NCBI GenBank assembly: GCA_002345205.1
Contig: DDVI01000091.1
Span: 25,096 to 89,095, forward strand
Length of the DNA: 64,000 nt
Source: Bdellovibrionaceae bacterium UBA2316
GTDB lineage: Bacteria; Bdellovibrionota; Bdellovibrionia; Bdellovibrionales; Bdellovibrionaceae
Direction: 5' to 3'
Under the pieces are notes generated by a model. The model did no database searches, was not told the origin of the DNA, and saw only the letters and a program-made list of their open reading frames with translations. How positions within the stretch are numbered: the stretch's first letter is position 1; each line of letters begins with the position of its first letter. This document shows positions 17,499 to 26,277 of this stretch, one piece after another. The translations under genes were made by a program, and so were the position numbers.

Positions 17499-17906
17499 CT
17501 AGTTTTTATATTTAGAAACTTCTAGGCCTGCTTCGCTACGTTTGATCGAGCGAGCTAAATCCGCAAAGTCAGCATCATTCAGAGACTCAGAAGCTAAACG
17601 AGACTTCGCTTTCTCGATGTACGCTTGAGCATCTGCTAAATTGATATCTTCTGGTAGATCAGCCGTTTCAGCCAAAATATCGATACCGTTAGGGTAAACT
17701 TCACAGTAACCCCAAGAAATCACCGCATATTGAAAGCGATCAGTGCCTTTCAATTTCCAGCGCATGATTCCTGTATCCAATGTAGTAACTAAAGGCGTAT
17801 GACCTTCCAAAACATTAAGTTCCCCACGATGTGCGGGCAGGACAACAGAATCTACGTCTGCGCCTGTTAGAACTCTTTTTTCTGGAGTTAATAGGGTCAT
17901 CTTCAT
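17499..17906 (-). CDS. atpC: ATP synthase epsilon subunit
   Basis: The central-stalk subunit of F1 that couples rotation and restrains ATP hydrolysis. It is 135 residues, with the typical beta-sandwich N-terminus (LTPEKRVLTGADVDSVVLPA, GELNVLEGHTPLV) and a C-terminal helical hairpin with DAQAYIEKAKSRL. Start MKMTLL has AGGAT upstream. It is the last gene of the minus-strand atp operon, 13 bases after atpD. Confidence 0.96.
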   Translation of the reverse strand: MKMTLLTPEKRVLTGADVDSVVLPAHRGELNVLEGHTPLVTTLDTGIMRWKLKGTDRFQYAVISWGYCEVYPNGIDILAETADLPEDINLADAQAYIEKAKSRLASESLNDADFADLARSIKRSEAGLEVSKYKN

Positions 17907-17919
17907 TTTAATAATCCTA

Positions 17920-19323
17920 TTACGCTAATGTCTTAGCTTTAGCGATTGCGTCTTCAATTGTTCCAACCATGTAAAACGCCTGTTCTGGAAGAGCATCGTG
18001 TTTACCATCAACGATTTCACGGAAACCTTTTACAGTGTCTTTGATGTCGATGTATTTACCATCCATACCAGTGAACTGCTGGGCAACGAAGAATGGTTGA
18101 GATAAGAAACGTTGTACTTTACGTGCACGACCCACCACCAACTTATCTTCTTCAGATAGTTCGTCCATACCAAGGATGGCAATGATATCTTGAAGCTCTC
18201 TGTAGCGCTGTAATAATGCCTGAACGTCACGAGCACATTTATAATGTTCTTCACCCACAACTTGTGGATCTAGAAGACGTGATGTTGAAGTCAACGGGTG
18301 AACCGCAGGGAAAATCGCCATTGCAGCAATATCACGATCTAGGTTCGTTGTAGCATCTAAGTGAGTAAATGTAGTTGCTGGAGCTGGATCCGTGTAGTCA
18401 TCGGCTGGTACGTATACCGCTTGGACCGAAGTGATCGAGCCTTGTTTAGTGGATGTAATACGCTCTTGCAAGTTACCCATTTCAGTAGAAAGAGTTGGTT
18501 GGTAACCAACGGCTGAAGGGATACGACCAAGAAGGGCAGAAACCTCTGCACCCGCTTGAGTGAAGCGGAAGATATTATCTACGAAGAAAAGAACGTCTTG
18601 TTTTTCAACGTCACGGAAATATTCAGCGATAGTCAAACCAGTTAAAGCCACGCGCGCACGAGCTCCAGGAGGTTCATTCATCTGACCGAACACCAGCGCT
18701 GTCTTTTCAATAACGCCTGATTCTTTCATTTCCACCCAAAGATCGTTACCTTCACGAGTACGCTCACCGACGCCCGCGAATACAGAGTATCCACCGTGCT
18801 CAGTGGCGATGTTACGGATAAGTTCCTGGATCAAAACTGTTTTACCAACGCCTGCACCACCGAATAAACCAATCTTACCACCCTTTGCGTAAGGAGCTAA
18901 TAAGTCAACGACCTTAATACCCGTCATTAACATCTCGGCCTTTGTAGCTTGGTCTTCGAATTTTGGAGCTGCACGATGGATTGGCCATACTTCTTTTGAT
19001 TTAACTGGGCCGGCTTCGTCCACTGGCTCACCGATAACGTTGATAATACGGCCAAGAGCCTCTTTACCAACCGGCGCTGTGATCATGTTGCCTGTGTTAG
19101 ATACCTTTTCACCACGAACCAAACCTTCTGTTGAGTCCATAGAGATTGTGCGAACAACATTGTCGCCCAAGTGCTGCGCAACTTCTAATACTAGGTTGCC
19201 TTCTTGAGCAGAAATGAATTTATTTGAAACGCGTAAAGCTGTATTAATTGGCGGAAGATCGCCACCTTCGAACTCTACGTCAACTACTGGTCCTAAAATT
19301 TGTTTAATTTTTCCGTTTGCCAT
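17920..19323 (-). CDS. atpD: ATP synthase beta subunit
   Basis: The catalytic subunit of F1-ATPase, 467 residues. The P-loop GGAGVGKTVL, the GERTREGNDL motif with the catalytic Glu/Arg region, and ALLGRIPSAVGYQPTL are all present and intact. It lies 13 bases downstream of atpG and 13 upstream of atpC on the minus strand. Confidence 0.98.
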   Translation of the reverse strand: MANGKIKQILGPVVDVEFEGGDLPPINTALRVSNKFISAQEGNLVLEVAQHLGDNVVRTISMDSTEGLVRGEKVSNTGNMITAPVGKEALGRIINVIGEPVDEAGPVKSKEVWPIHRAAPKFEDQATKAEMLMTGIKVVDLLAPYAKGGKIGLFGGAGVGKTVLIQELIRNIATEHGGYSVFAGVGERTREGNDLWVEMKESGVIEKTALVFGQMNEPPGARARVALTGLTIAEYFRDVEKQDVLFFVDNIFRFTQAGAEVSALLGRIPSAVGYQPTLSTEMGNLQERITSTKQGSITSVQAVYVPADDYTDPAPATTFTHLDATTNLDRDIAAMAIFPAVHPLTSTSRLLDPQVVGEEHYKCARDVQALLQRYRELQDIIAILGMDELSEEDKLVVGRARKVQRFLSQPFFVAQQFTGMDGKYIDIKDTVKGFREIVDGKHDALPEQAFYMVGTIEDAIAKAKTLA

Positions 19324-19336
19324 TCATGCTCCTAAA

Positions 19337-20221
19337 TTATTTCAAAGCTTCAGCACCACTGACGATTTCGATAAGTTCCGTCGTGATTTTTTCTTGTCTT
19401 AATTTGTTGTAAGTTAATGTTAATTTATTAATTAATTCTTTTGCATTGTTCGACGCATTTTCCATCGCAGTCATACGCGCACCATGTTCGGCGGCAACGC
19501 TTTCAGACATTGAACGGTAAACTTGTAGGTCGAAATGTTTTACCAATAATTCTTCAACGATTTTTTCAGCGTTTGGTTCAAACACTAAATCTTTCGAGAA
19601 TTTTGCTGTGTTAATTTCATCAGAGAATGATGAAAGACCTAAATTAATTGGCAATAATGTTTCACAAACAACAGTGTGAGAGATTGCAGATTTAAATTCG
19701 TTGTAAACCAAACGAACCTCATCGTACTCGCCAGTTAAGAAATATTTCAATAGTTTACCAGCAACATCCGCCGCCAATTTATAAGAAATATCTTTATCAA
19801 GACCAGTGATGCTCTCAACTGGATTAATGTTTCTCTTTTGGAAAAACTCTAAACCCTTTCTACCAATGAAAATAAAATCTAGCTTTTGCAAGTTAGCTTT
19901 GTTTTCTTTGATATACTTTTCTGTGAACTTATTGATGTTTGTATTAAAAGCGCCGCACAGACCACGATCAGAAGTTAGAACAACCATAAGTACGTTCTTC
20001 GCTGCTTCTGTTCTTTGTCCCATCAAAGGATGCGCTACCTTTTGAGTAACGGCGACGTCAGAAATCACGCGTCTTAGCGACAAAGCGTACGGGCGCATAT
20101 TAACGATGTTATTTTGCGCCTTTCGTAGCTTCGACGCAGACACAAGCTTTAACGCTTTTGTGATCTGCTGAGTGTTTTTTGTGGACGCAATCTGCGCCCT
20201 AATGTCCTTTAAGCTGGCCAT
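19337..20221 (-). CDS. atpG: ATP synthase gamma subunit
   Basis: The rotor shaft of F1, 294 residues. The conserved N-terminal coil (MASLKDIRAQIASTKNTQQITKA) and C-terminal coil (ARMTAMENASNNAKELI, followed by a run ending LRQEKITTELIEIVSGAEAL) flank the Rossmann-like middle containing TSDRGLCGAFN. It sits between atpA (6-base gap) and atpD. Confidence 0.97.
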   Translation of the reverse strand: MASLKDIRAQIASTKNTQQITKALKLVSASKLRKAQNNIVNMRPYALSLRRVISDVAVTQKVAHPLMGQRTEAAKNVLMVVLTSDRGLCGAFNTNINKFTEKYIKENKANLQKLDFIFIGRKGLEFFQKRNINPVESITGLDKDISYKLAADVAGKLLKYFLTGEYDEVRLVYNEFKSAISHTVVCETLLPINLGLSSFSDEINTAKFSKDLVFEPNAEKIVEELLVKHFDLQVYRSMSESVAAEHGARMTAMENASNNAKELINKLTLTYNKLRQEKITTELIEIVSGAEALK

Positions 20222-20227
20222 AGTTTA

Positions 20228-21757
20228 TTACTTTTTGCTCGCGGGTTGGAAAATCGCTTTAAATTCAACTAAAGCGTCTTTCAGTGATTGCTCACCGTCT
20301 TTAGTTAGCTCTTTTTTCTCTACGATACCTTTCAGGATTTGAGGGTATTTTTGTTTTACAAATTCAAGTAAGCCTTTTTCGTATGAAGCCACATCCGATT
20401 CCGCGTAATCATCTAGAAAACCGTTAGTAGCCGCATAGATAGATACAACTTGCTCTTCCACTTTAAATGGAGCGTATTGACCTTGTTTTAATAACTCAAC
20501 AAGACGACGACCACGAGCTAACTGTTTTTGAGATGCTTTATCTAAGTCAGACGCAAACGCCGCAAACGCTTCAAGAGCGCGGAACTGAGCAAGTTCTAAC
20601 TTGATTGTACCCGCAACTTTTTTCATCGCTTTAATCTGAGCCGCACCACCCACACGTGATACTGATTTACCTACGGAAACCGCCGGGCGGATACCTTTAT
20701 AGAATAAGTCAGTTTCAAGGAAAATCTGGCCATCAGTGATCGAGATAACATTTGTTGGAATGTACGCAGAGATATCGCCCGCTTGAGTCTCAATGATTGG
20801 TAGAGCTGTTAATGAACCGCCACCTTTTTCATCTGATAGCTTAGCTGCGCGTTCTAATAAACGAGAGTGGATGTAGAATACGTCACCTGGGTACGCTTCA
20901 CGACCTGGAGGACGACGCAATAACAATGATAACTGACGGTACGCTTGCGCTTGTTTAGTTAAATCATCGTAAATGATTAAAGCATGGCGACCAGTATCGC
21001 GGAAGTATTCCGCCATCGCTGTTCCCGCGTATGGAGATAAGTATTGTAGAGGAGCCGCATCAGATGCACCCGCTGCGATAACAGTCGTGTACTCAAGAGC
21101 ACCCGCCGCACGAAGCTTTTCAACAACCAACGCAATAGTTGATTGCTTCTGGCCAATAGCTACGTAGAAGCATTGTACGTTTTGACCTTTTTGGTTGATG
21201 ATTGTATCGATCGCAATTGCAGTTTTACCAGTTTGACGGTCACCGATGATCAACTCACGTTGACCGCGACCGATTGGAATCATTGAATCGATTGATTTGA
21301 TACCCGTTTGTAATGGCTCGCTTACTGATTTACGGTAAACGATACCAGGAGCTTTTAATTCAACAACTCGAGTGTGAGGTGTGTTGATTGGTCCTTTTCC
21401 ATCGATAGGCATACCAAGCGCGTTAACTACGCGACCAAGCAATGCTTCACCTACTGGAACTTCAACGATTTTTTTAGTACGCTTAACGACGTCGCCTTCT
21501 TTGATCGCGCGATCTTCGCCGAAGATAACAACGCCGACGAAACCGTCTTCAAGGTTAAGCACCATTCCGGATACGCCACCAGAAAACTCTACAAGCTCGC
21601 CGGCCTGAACATTTTCTAATCCGTAAACGCGCGCCACACCGTCACCAACAGACAGAACGCTTCCTGTTTCGCTGACATCAATTTTCTTAGAGTATTGGCT
21701 GATTTGCTCTTTTAAAATTCGGCTGATTTCGTCAGCTCTGATTTGACCCATGTCCAT
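20228..21757 (-). CDS. atpA: ATP synthase alpha subunit
   Basis: The non-catalytic nucleotide-binding subunit of F1, 509 residues. It has P-loop GDRQTGKT, the signature PAVSVGKSVSRVGGAAQ and the usual C-terminal helical domain. The start MDMGQI is chosen over the second Met because AGGAGC lies 9 bases upstream of the first ATG. It lies 20 bases after atpH. Confidence 0.98.
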   Translation of the reverse strand: MDMGQIRADEISRILKEQISQYSKKIDVSETGSVLSVGDGVARVYGLENVQAGELVEFSGGVSGMVLNLEDGFVGVVIFGEDRAIKEGDVVKRTKKIVEVPVGEALLGRVVNALGMPIDGKGPINTPHTRVVELKAPGIVYRKSVSEPLQTGIKSIDSMIPIGRGQRELIIGDRQTGKTAIAIDTIINQKGQNVQCFYVAIGQKQSTIALVVEKLRAAGALEYTTVIAAGASDAAPLQYLSPYAGTAMAEYFRDTGRHALIIYDDLTKQAQAYRQLSLLLRRPPGREAYPGDVFYIHSRLLERAAKLSDEKGGGSLTALPIIETQAGDISAYIPTNVISITDGQIFLETDLFYKGIRPAVSVGKSVSRVGGAAQIKAMKKVAGTIKLELAQFRALEAFAAFASDLDKASQKQLARGRRLVELLKQGQYAPFKVEEQVVSIYAATNGFLDDYAESDVASYEKGLLEFVKQKYPQILKGIVEKKELTKDGEQSLKDALVEFKAIFQPASKK

Positions 21758-21777
21758 TAGTACTAGCTCCTAATTAT

Positions 21778-22317
21778 TTAGTGATTAAGTAATTCTTCTT
21801 TTAATTTTTTTAAATGTAGATCTAAGCTGTCATCGAATGTCCAACCACCGACTTTAGCAACTACGCCGCCGATAACCGAAGGATCTTCCTTAAACTTAAG
21901 AACGATTTTCTTTTTCAAAATGTTCGAAATCTTGGCTTCCAACGATGAAACCACATCCGCCGATAACGGCTTCGCTGAATAAACGCTACCCTTAGTTACG
22001 CCAGATTCTTCGTCCATTAATTGCTCATAAGCTTTTGCAATCTCTGGAAGAGCCCCTGCTCGCTTGCGATTCATTAATAACATTACAAAATTTTTAACGT
22101 TTTCTGGCGTCTTAATTTGTTCCATAGTGTTTGAAACAGCAGCTACCTTTTTTGACGCTTCAATTTGTGGATCTTGGAAAAAGTTAGCGACTTCTGGAGT
22201 ATTGGTAGCTTGTGCAAGCGCAGCCAGGCTGGCCAATGTTTGCGCGTGAGTATTTGCTTCCTTTGAGGCCGCAAACAACGCTTTTGCGTATCGTTTAGAA
22301 ACGTCGTTTAAACTCAT
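21778..22317 (-). CDS. atpH: ATP synthase delta subunit
   Basis: The peripheral-stalk cap connecting F1 to the b subunits, 179 residues. It begins with SKRYAKALFAAS, and the C-terminal region contains the family pattern DPSVIGGVVAKVGGWTFDDS. Its ATG overlaps the atpF stop (ATGA), so it is translationally coupled. Confidence 0.96.
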   Translation of the reverse strand: MSLNDVSKRYAKALFAASKEANTHAQTLASLAALAQATNTPEVANFFQDPQIEASKKVAAVSNTMEQIKTPENVKNFVMLLMNRKRAGALPEIAKAYEQLMDEESGVTKGSVYSAKPLSADVVSSLEAKISNILKKKIVLKFKEDPSVIGGVVAKVGGWTFDDSLDLHLKKLKEELLNH

Positions 22318-22877
22318 GGGTTCACCGCTTCGATATTTTTATTGAATTCAGATTGTAACTTTTGATGATCTTGGCTGCCGATATCTGTTGTTAGGACTTG
22401 GCGAGCCGAAGTTAACGCCTGAAGAACGATTTCTTGTTTGGCTTTTAAGGTTGTTTTTTGGCCCTCTAGTTTTGCAGTCGCCTGCGCATCGTCTTTGATG
22501 CGGTTCGCGGTCGCCTGCGCATCGGCGATCATCTGTTTACGAAGCGCCTCAGCTTCTGTTTTCGCCTGTTCGACACTGCTTGACGCCGTGGCATTTAGCG
22601 TTTTTAAACGCTGCTCGATATCTTGATATTCTTTTTCCGCTTCCTGGAAAAGAGTTTTAGATTTTTCAGCTTGTTTTAGGTAGTCAGTTTGACGAGCTTG
22701 GAAAAACTCGATCACCGGCTGTCTGCCGTATTTATAAAGGATGACGCCCAGAATGGCCAAGTTGATAAACTGCCATTTTACCATGCTAGGGACTTCGTTT
22801 GAATGTGCACCATGAGCATCCGCTGCCAGCGCCACATATGAAGTTAAAGTAATCAATAAAGCCGATGCTAATTTCAT
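22314..22877 (-). CDS. atpF: ATP synthase b subunit with N-terminal signal-like extension
   Basis: A peripheral-stalk b-type subunit, 187 residues. The N-terminus (about residues 1-19, ASALLITLTSYVALAADA) looks like a cleavable signal peptide ahead of the real anchor helix (WQFINLAILGVILYKY). The rest is a long Ala/Glu/Lys/Gln-rich coiled coil. It overlaps atpH downstream and the second b-type gene upstream, both by ATGA. This extension also occurs on AtpE of the same organism (45295-45612). Confidence 0.92.
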   Translation of the reverse strand: MKLASALLITLTSYVALAADAHGAHSNEVPSMVKWQFINLAILGVILYKYGRQPVIEFFQARQTDYLKQAEKSKTLFQEAEKEYQDIEQRLKTLNATASSSVEQAKTEAEALRKQMIADAQATANRIKDDAQATAKLEGQKTTLKAKQEIVLQALTSARQVLTTDIGSQDHQKLQSEFNKNIEAVNP

Positions 22878-23305
22878 GATTTACCCAAAAGTTTATTGTT
22901 GATCGCCATTACCAAGCCAGATTTCATATCTTTTAATTCAGTTTCTAGCTGAGTGGCGCGAGTCTGAAGATTTTTGCGATTTGTTTCCAAAACCGTATTT
23001 GCTTCCGCTTTGGCCTGGGCCAAGATTTTTTCTTGTTCGGCGCTCGCTTCTGTTTTTACGTGTTTAAAAATCTCAGATATTTTTCCGTGAACTTCTTTCG
23101 CCTTTTCAGAGTACTGAGACTGAAGTTCTTGAGATTTCTTATGAATATCGTCAGCGATTTCTAGACTACCTTTTGTGTTTTGTAGACGCTTTTCGTGAAT
23201 AGCGGCAAATGGCTCATAAACGAGCTTAATTAAAGCAAAAAAAGTAACGATGAAAATTACAAACTGAACAATAACTGTGGCGTTTATTCCAAGCTGTTGC
23301 AGCAT
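22874..23305 (-). CDS. atpF': ATP synthase b' subunit
   Basis: A second b-type peripheral-stalk subunit, 143 residues: one N-terminal membrane helix (TVIVQFVIFIVTFFALIKLVY) followed by a charged coiled coil. Having both b and b' predicts a heterodimeric stalk, as in alphaproteobacteria and phototrophs. It is the first gene of the minus-strand atp operon, with a strong AGGAAGG ribosome binding site. Genes for the a and c subunits are not in this operon; they lie at 44.5-45.6 kb on the other side of the origin. Confidence 0.93.
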   Translation of the reverse strand: MLQQLGINATVIVQFVIFIVTFFALIKLVYEPFAAIHEKRLQNTKGSLEIADDIHKKSQELQSQYSEKAKEVHGKISEIFKHVKTEASAEQEKILAQAKAEANTVLETNRKNLQTRATQLETELKDMKSGLVMAINNKLLGKS

Positions 23306-23408
23306 AAGCCTTCCTGCGGTGGGTGATTAAGTGTTTTGGGAATAACACCTTTAGGCAGCGCTGTCCAAAAGTTTTTTTGATATTAGATATATATAGATAT
23401 GTTTTCAG

Positions 23409-23756
23409 TTAGTTTTTAGGCATGTAGGACGCGCCCTCAAACACCACACCTTCATCAATTCTAAGGCTCGGTGTTGTTACGGTGCCGCGAAATACGGTTG
23501 GTGGATGCATAACCACTTTACTGCGCGCGAACAAATTTCCCTCTACGCTGCCATTGATAATGATGGTATCGGCCTCGATTTGAGCTTGTACTTTAGCGCC
23601 TTCGTTGATGATGATGGTGTCTTGAGTAAAAATCTCGCCTTTAAAGACGCCGCCGATCTGGACAGTGCCTTCAAAAGACAGGCGACCTTCAAACGATGCG
23701 CCTGCGTCAAGGATAGCGGTAACTTGGTTTTCACGAGTCGGTTCTATTGCTGACAT
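23409..23756 (-). CDS. Bactofilin
   Basis: A bactofilin-family cytoskeletal protein (DUF583), 115 residues. The core is a right-handed beta-helix built from short repeats with regularly spaced Ile/Val/Gly (EGRLSFEGTVQIGGVFKGEI, TIIINEGAKVQAQI, TIIINGSVEGNLFA). It has short unstructured tails and no cofactor site, as usual. Its start overlaps the end of parB by 13 bases, so it is co-translated with ParAB. In Myxococcus, bactofilins are genetically and physically linked to ParABS. A role in positioning origin or polar complexes is therefore a reasonable inference. Confidence 0.92.
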   Translation of the reverse strand: MSAIEPTRENQVTAILDAGASFEGRLSFEGTVQIGGVFKGEIFTQDTIIINEGAKVQAQIEADTIIINGSVEGNLFARSKVVMHPPTVFRGTVTTPSLRIDEGVVFEGASYMPKN

Positions 23757-24751
23757 CCTTCTTTAATTTTATCAATCAGTTGGCTCAACTCTTCATCTGA
23801 ATAGAAGGCAATACTGATCTTTCCTTTAGAATTATGGTAGTCGATATTAACTTTGGTACCAAGCAACTTCTGAAGCTCATCCGCTAAGCCAGCCATCAAG
23901 CGATTTGTTACATTCAAATCAACATTGGCTGCTGAGCCGGCCTGAACTTCGTCAGATGATTTCCTTTTAGAAAGCGCCTCGAGTTTGCGTACGCTTAATT
24001 GATCATCTCGCACCATTTTAGCTAATTCTAACTGTTTTTTAGAGTCATCTATGCTTAACAAGACTTTCGCATGTCCGGTTGAAATTACTGAATTCACTAG
24101 CATTTCTTTAATCTCTGAGGGCAAATGAAGCAATCTTAATGCATTCGATACAGTTGCGCGGTCTTTGCCTACTTTTTCGGCAATTTGCTGATGAGAAAGC
24201 TGGAATTCTTGCTGTAGTCTTAAGTAGCCATCAGCTTCCTCAATCGGATTTAAATCTTCACGCTGAACGTTTTCGATAATAGACAGCTCTAATGTTTCAC
24301 GATCGGAGAAATTTTTAATAATAACAGGAACTTCGTGAAGGCCTGCCATTTGCGAAGCTCTCCAGCGACGCTCACCCGCGACAATTTCAAAACCATCACC
24401 GACTTTTCTAACAATAATAGGCTGAAGAATGCCGTTTGATTTAATGCTTTGAGATAGCTCCTGTAGTTTTTCTTTTTCGAATTGACGTCTTGGCTGAAAC
24501 GCACCTGGCTTTAACTTTTCAATGCTCATTTGCCAAATTTTACCTTCAGATAAAACCGCCGGCTCCTTCGCTACCATTGCTGCTTTTGGCGCCTCAAGCG
24601 TTTTTGCAGACGTACCTGTTGCGGGAATATTGGCCTTTAGACTAGCCGGATTTGTCGCTGGCGTATTCGTTTGCGTGTTGCTTGAGCCTAGCAATGAACC
24701 CAAACCACGACCTAAGCCGCGCTTTTGTTTTTCGACGGAAATTTCAGACAT
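23744..24751 (-). CDS. parB: Chromosome-partitioning protein ParB
   Basis: A CTP-dependent DNA clamp that loads at parS, spreads along the origin region and stimulates ParA. It is 335 residues. It begins with basic KRGLGRGLGSLLG, a ParA-interacting motif found at ParB N-termini. The ParB/Spo0J core follows (about residues 85-200), with GERRWRASQMAGL, ENVQREDLNPIEEA and the helix-turn-helix LSHQQIAEKVGKDRATVSNA. A C-terminal dimerisation region completes it. A low-complexity Ala/Pro/Thr linker occupies residues 20-80. The start forms TAATG with the parA stop. Three candidate parS sites lie just upstream of parA. Confidence 0.97.
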   Translation of the reverse strand: MSEISVEKQKRGLGRGLGSLLGSSNTQTNTPATNPASLKANIPATGTSAKTLEAPKAAMVAKEPAVLSEGKIWQMSIEKLKPGAFQPRRQFEKEKLQELSQSIKSNGILQPIIVRKVGDGFEIVAGERRWRASQMAGLHEVPVIIKNFSDRETLELSIIENVQREDLNPIEEADGYLRLQQEFQLSHQQIAEKVGKDRATVSNALRLLHLPSEIKEMLVNSVISTGHAKVLLSIDDSKKQLELAKMVRDDQLSVRKLEALSKRKSSDEVQAGSAANVDLNVTNRLMAGLADELQKLLGTKVNIDYHNSKGKISIAFYSDEELSQLIDKIKEGCQQ

Positions 24752-25566
24752 TAGATGCCTCCCGCAGACGCTTCATTGGCGCGTTGGGCCTGTTGGGCAT
24801 TTAACGTTCTCTGCTCTACTTCTTTTGCTAATTCTAAATATTTTACAGCACCAATTGATTTACCGTCGTATTCAAAGATAGATTGCCCATGACTCGGCGC
24901 TTCAGATAAGCGTACGTTTCTTGGAATTATGGCTTGAAATACTTTTTCGCCGAAGTGGTTTTTAATTTCAGTCACCACCTGGTGGGACAAATTGTTTCGA
25001 GTATCGAACATCGTTAATACGATACCTTCTATATGAAGATCGTGATTTAGGGATTTTTTAATTAAACCCGCTGTGTTTAAAAGTTGGCTTAAGCCTTCGA
25101 GTGCGTAGTACTCACATTGCAAAGGAACCAAAAAGCTATTGGCTGCCGTAAGCGCATTTAGAGTGATTAGTCCCAACGATGGTGGGCAGTCGATGATCAC
25201 ATAGTCAAAATGTTCCGAAAGAGTCGCAATAGCCTGTTTAAGCTTGTACTCGCGCTGAGGGATATCCACTAATTCGATTTCTGCGCCTACAAGATCAGGG
25301 TTTGCCGTTACGATGAATAAATTTGGGTTGTTAGTTTTAAGAACTGTCTCTGCTAAAGACTTTTCGCCGATTAGAACGTGATAGATATTGTTCTCTTGGC
25401 TTTCGTGTTTTTTAATTCCTAGGCCACTTGAAGCGTTTCCTTGGGGATCCATATCCAGGATCAAAACTCTCTTCCCCAAAGAGGCCAGTGCTGCTGATAA
25501 ATTCACTGACGTGGTTGTTTTGCCGACGCCGCCTTTTTGGTTCGCTATGCAGATAACTTTTGCCAT
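24751..25566 (-). CDS. parA: Chromosome-partitioning ATPase ParA (Soj)
   Basis: A Walker-type ATPase that binds DNA non-specifically when ATP-bound and drives origin segregation with ParB. It is 271 residues from MAKVICIANQ. The deviant Walker A KGGVGKTT lies at about residues 11-18, with DMDPQGNASSGLG and DCPPSLGLITLNAL following in order. An in-frame extension to 25647 exists, but the start at 25566 is preceded by CAGGGGG and matches the family N-terminus. It is the first gene of parA-parB-bactofilin. Confidence 0.97.
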   Translation of the reverse strand: MAKVICIANQKGGVGKTTTSVNLSAALASLGKRVLILDMDPQGNASSGLGIKKHESQENNIYHVLIGEKSLAETVLKTNNPNLFIVTANPDLVGAEIELVDIPQREYKLKQAIATLSEHFDYVIIDCPPSLGLITLNALTAANSFLVPLQCEYYALEGLSQLLNTAGLIKKSLNHDLHIEGIVLTMFDTRNNLSHQVVTEIKNHFGEKVFQAIIPRNVRLSEAPSHGQSIFEYDGKSIGAVKYLELAKEVEQRTLNAQQAQRANEASAGGI

Positions 25567-25658
25567 GGAAACCCCCTGAAATGAAAACTTAGTCCTATCT
25601 GAATAAATTTCAACAAAATTTATGGTTTTACACTCATGCTTTCTCATTTTTTTTCCGA

Positions 25659-25674
25659 TGTTCCACGTAGAACA
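25659..25674. other. parS site 1
   Basis: TGTTCCACGTAGAACA, a 16-bp near-palindrome one base away from perfect symmetry. It resembles the general parS consensus TGTTTCACGTGAAACA. It lies in the parA / lipoprotein intergenic region, 93 bases upstream of the parA start. Confidence 0.85.
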
Positions 25675-25676
25675 TC

Positions 25677-26261
25677 ATGAAACACCAGATTTCCAGCAAA
25701 TTTAGCCCTGATTGTTCCACGTGGAACATGTTTTTCGCCCTTATTGCGATATTCTTCGCGTTTATTTTATCGTCGTGCGAGCAGAAAGACCCAAAACCGG
25801 AGCTAAAAGATAGTATCTATCAAGATATGATAGGACAGCTCGCCGAGGCCGAGAGAATAATGAAGGAAATGGAAACAAAGGCTATAGATGCGCGCAAAAT
25901 GGGTGACGAAGCCAAGATAAATACTGGAGTTAAAGAAAAGGCCGAACGTCAGGCCATTGAATTTGACAAAACAAAACTTAAAATGGCTCAACAAGTGAGT
26001 TATTGGAAAATTCGATCATTTGAGCGGCTAAAACATGTCCGAACCCTCGCGAGTAAACAAAAAGAGGCCTACACGCCCGATCTTCATGAATGGGAAGTAT
26101 ATCTTGCTGAAAAAAAGCTTCGTGTGGCGAAGAACGCCTGGGATTTAAAAGCGCGCTTTAAAGAGACAGGATTTGACTATAATCCGACACTCATGGGTGA
26201 AAATCCCGCAGATGTAAAAAAAGAGCAGCCCAAGCCCGCTACCGGCGGCGGCGCTCACTAA
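25677..26261 (+). CDS. Small alpha-helical lipoprotein encoded between parS sites
   Basis: A 194-residue protein of unknown function. The hydrophobic segment MFFALIAIFFAFILSSC ends in a lipobox (LSSC), predicting lipidation and anchoring in the envelope. Residues about 45-165 are strongly charged (Lys/Glu/Asp/Arg) and almost certainly helical or coiled coil, followed by a Pro/Gly tail. Two starts are possible. The ATG at 25677 gives a 17-residue polar leader that would be encoded partly by parS site 2. The ATG at 25728 shares its A with the end of that parS. Neither has a strong ribosome binding site. It is divergent from parA, bracketed by parS sites, and convergent with rsmG. Confidence 0.75.
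   Translation: MKHQISSKFSPDCSTWNMFFALIAIFFAFILSSCEQKDPKPELKDSIYQDMIGQLAEAERIMKEMETKAIDARKMGDEAKINTGVKEKAERQAIEFDKTKLKMAQQVSYWKIRSFERLKHVRTLASKQKEAYTPDLHEWEVYLAEKKLRVAKNAWDLKARFKETGFDYNPTLMGENPADVKKEQPKPATGGGAH
25713..25728. other. parS site 2 (perfect palindrome)
   Basis: TGTTCCACGTGGAACA is a perfect 16-bp palindrome and the strongest ParB site in the window. Its last base is the A of the second possible start codon of the lipoprotein gene, so ParB bound here would also cover that gene's translation start region or promoter. Confidence 0.93.
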
Positions 26262-26277
26262 TGTTCCACGTAGAACA
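26262..26277. other. parS site 3
   Basis: TGTTCCACGTAGAACA is identical to site 1 and lies exactly between the lipoprotein stop (26261) and the rsmG stop (26278). The convergent genes thus share this 16-bp spacer, and nothing else separates them. Confidence 0.88.
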
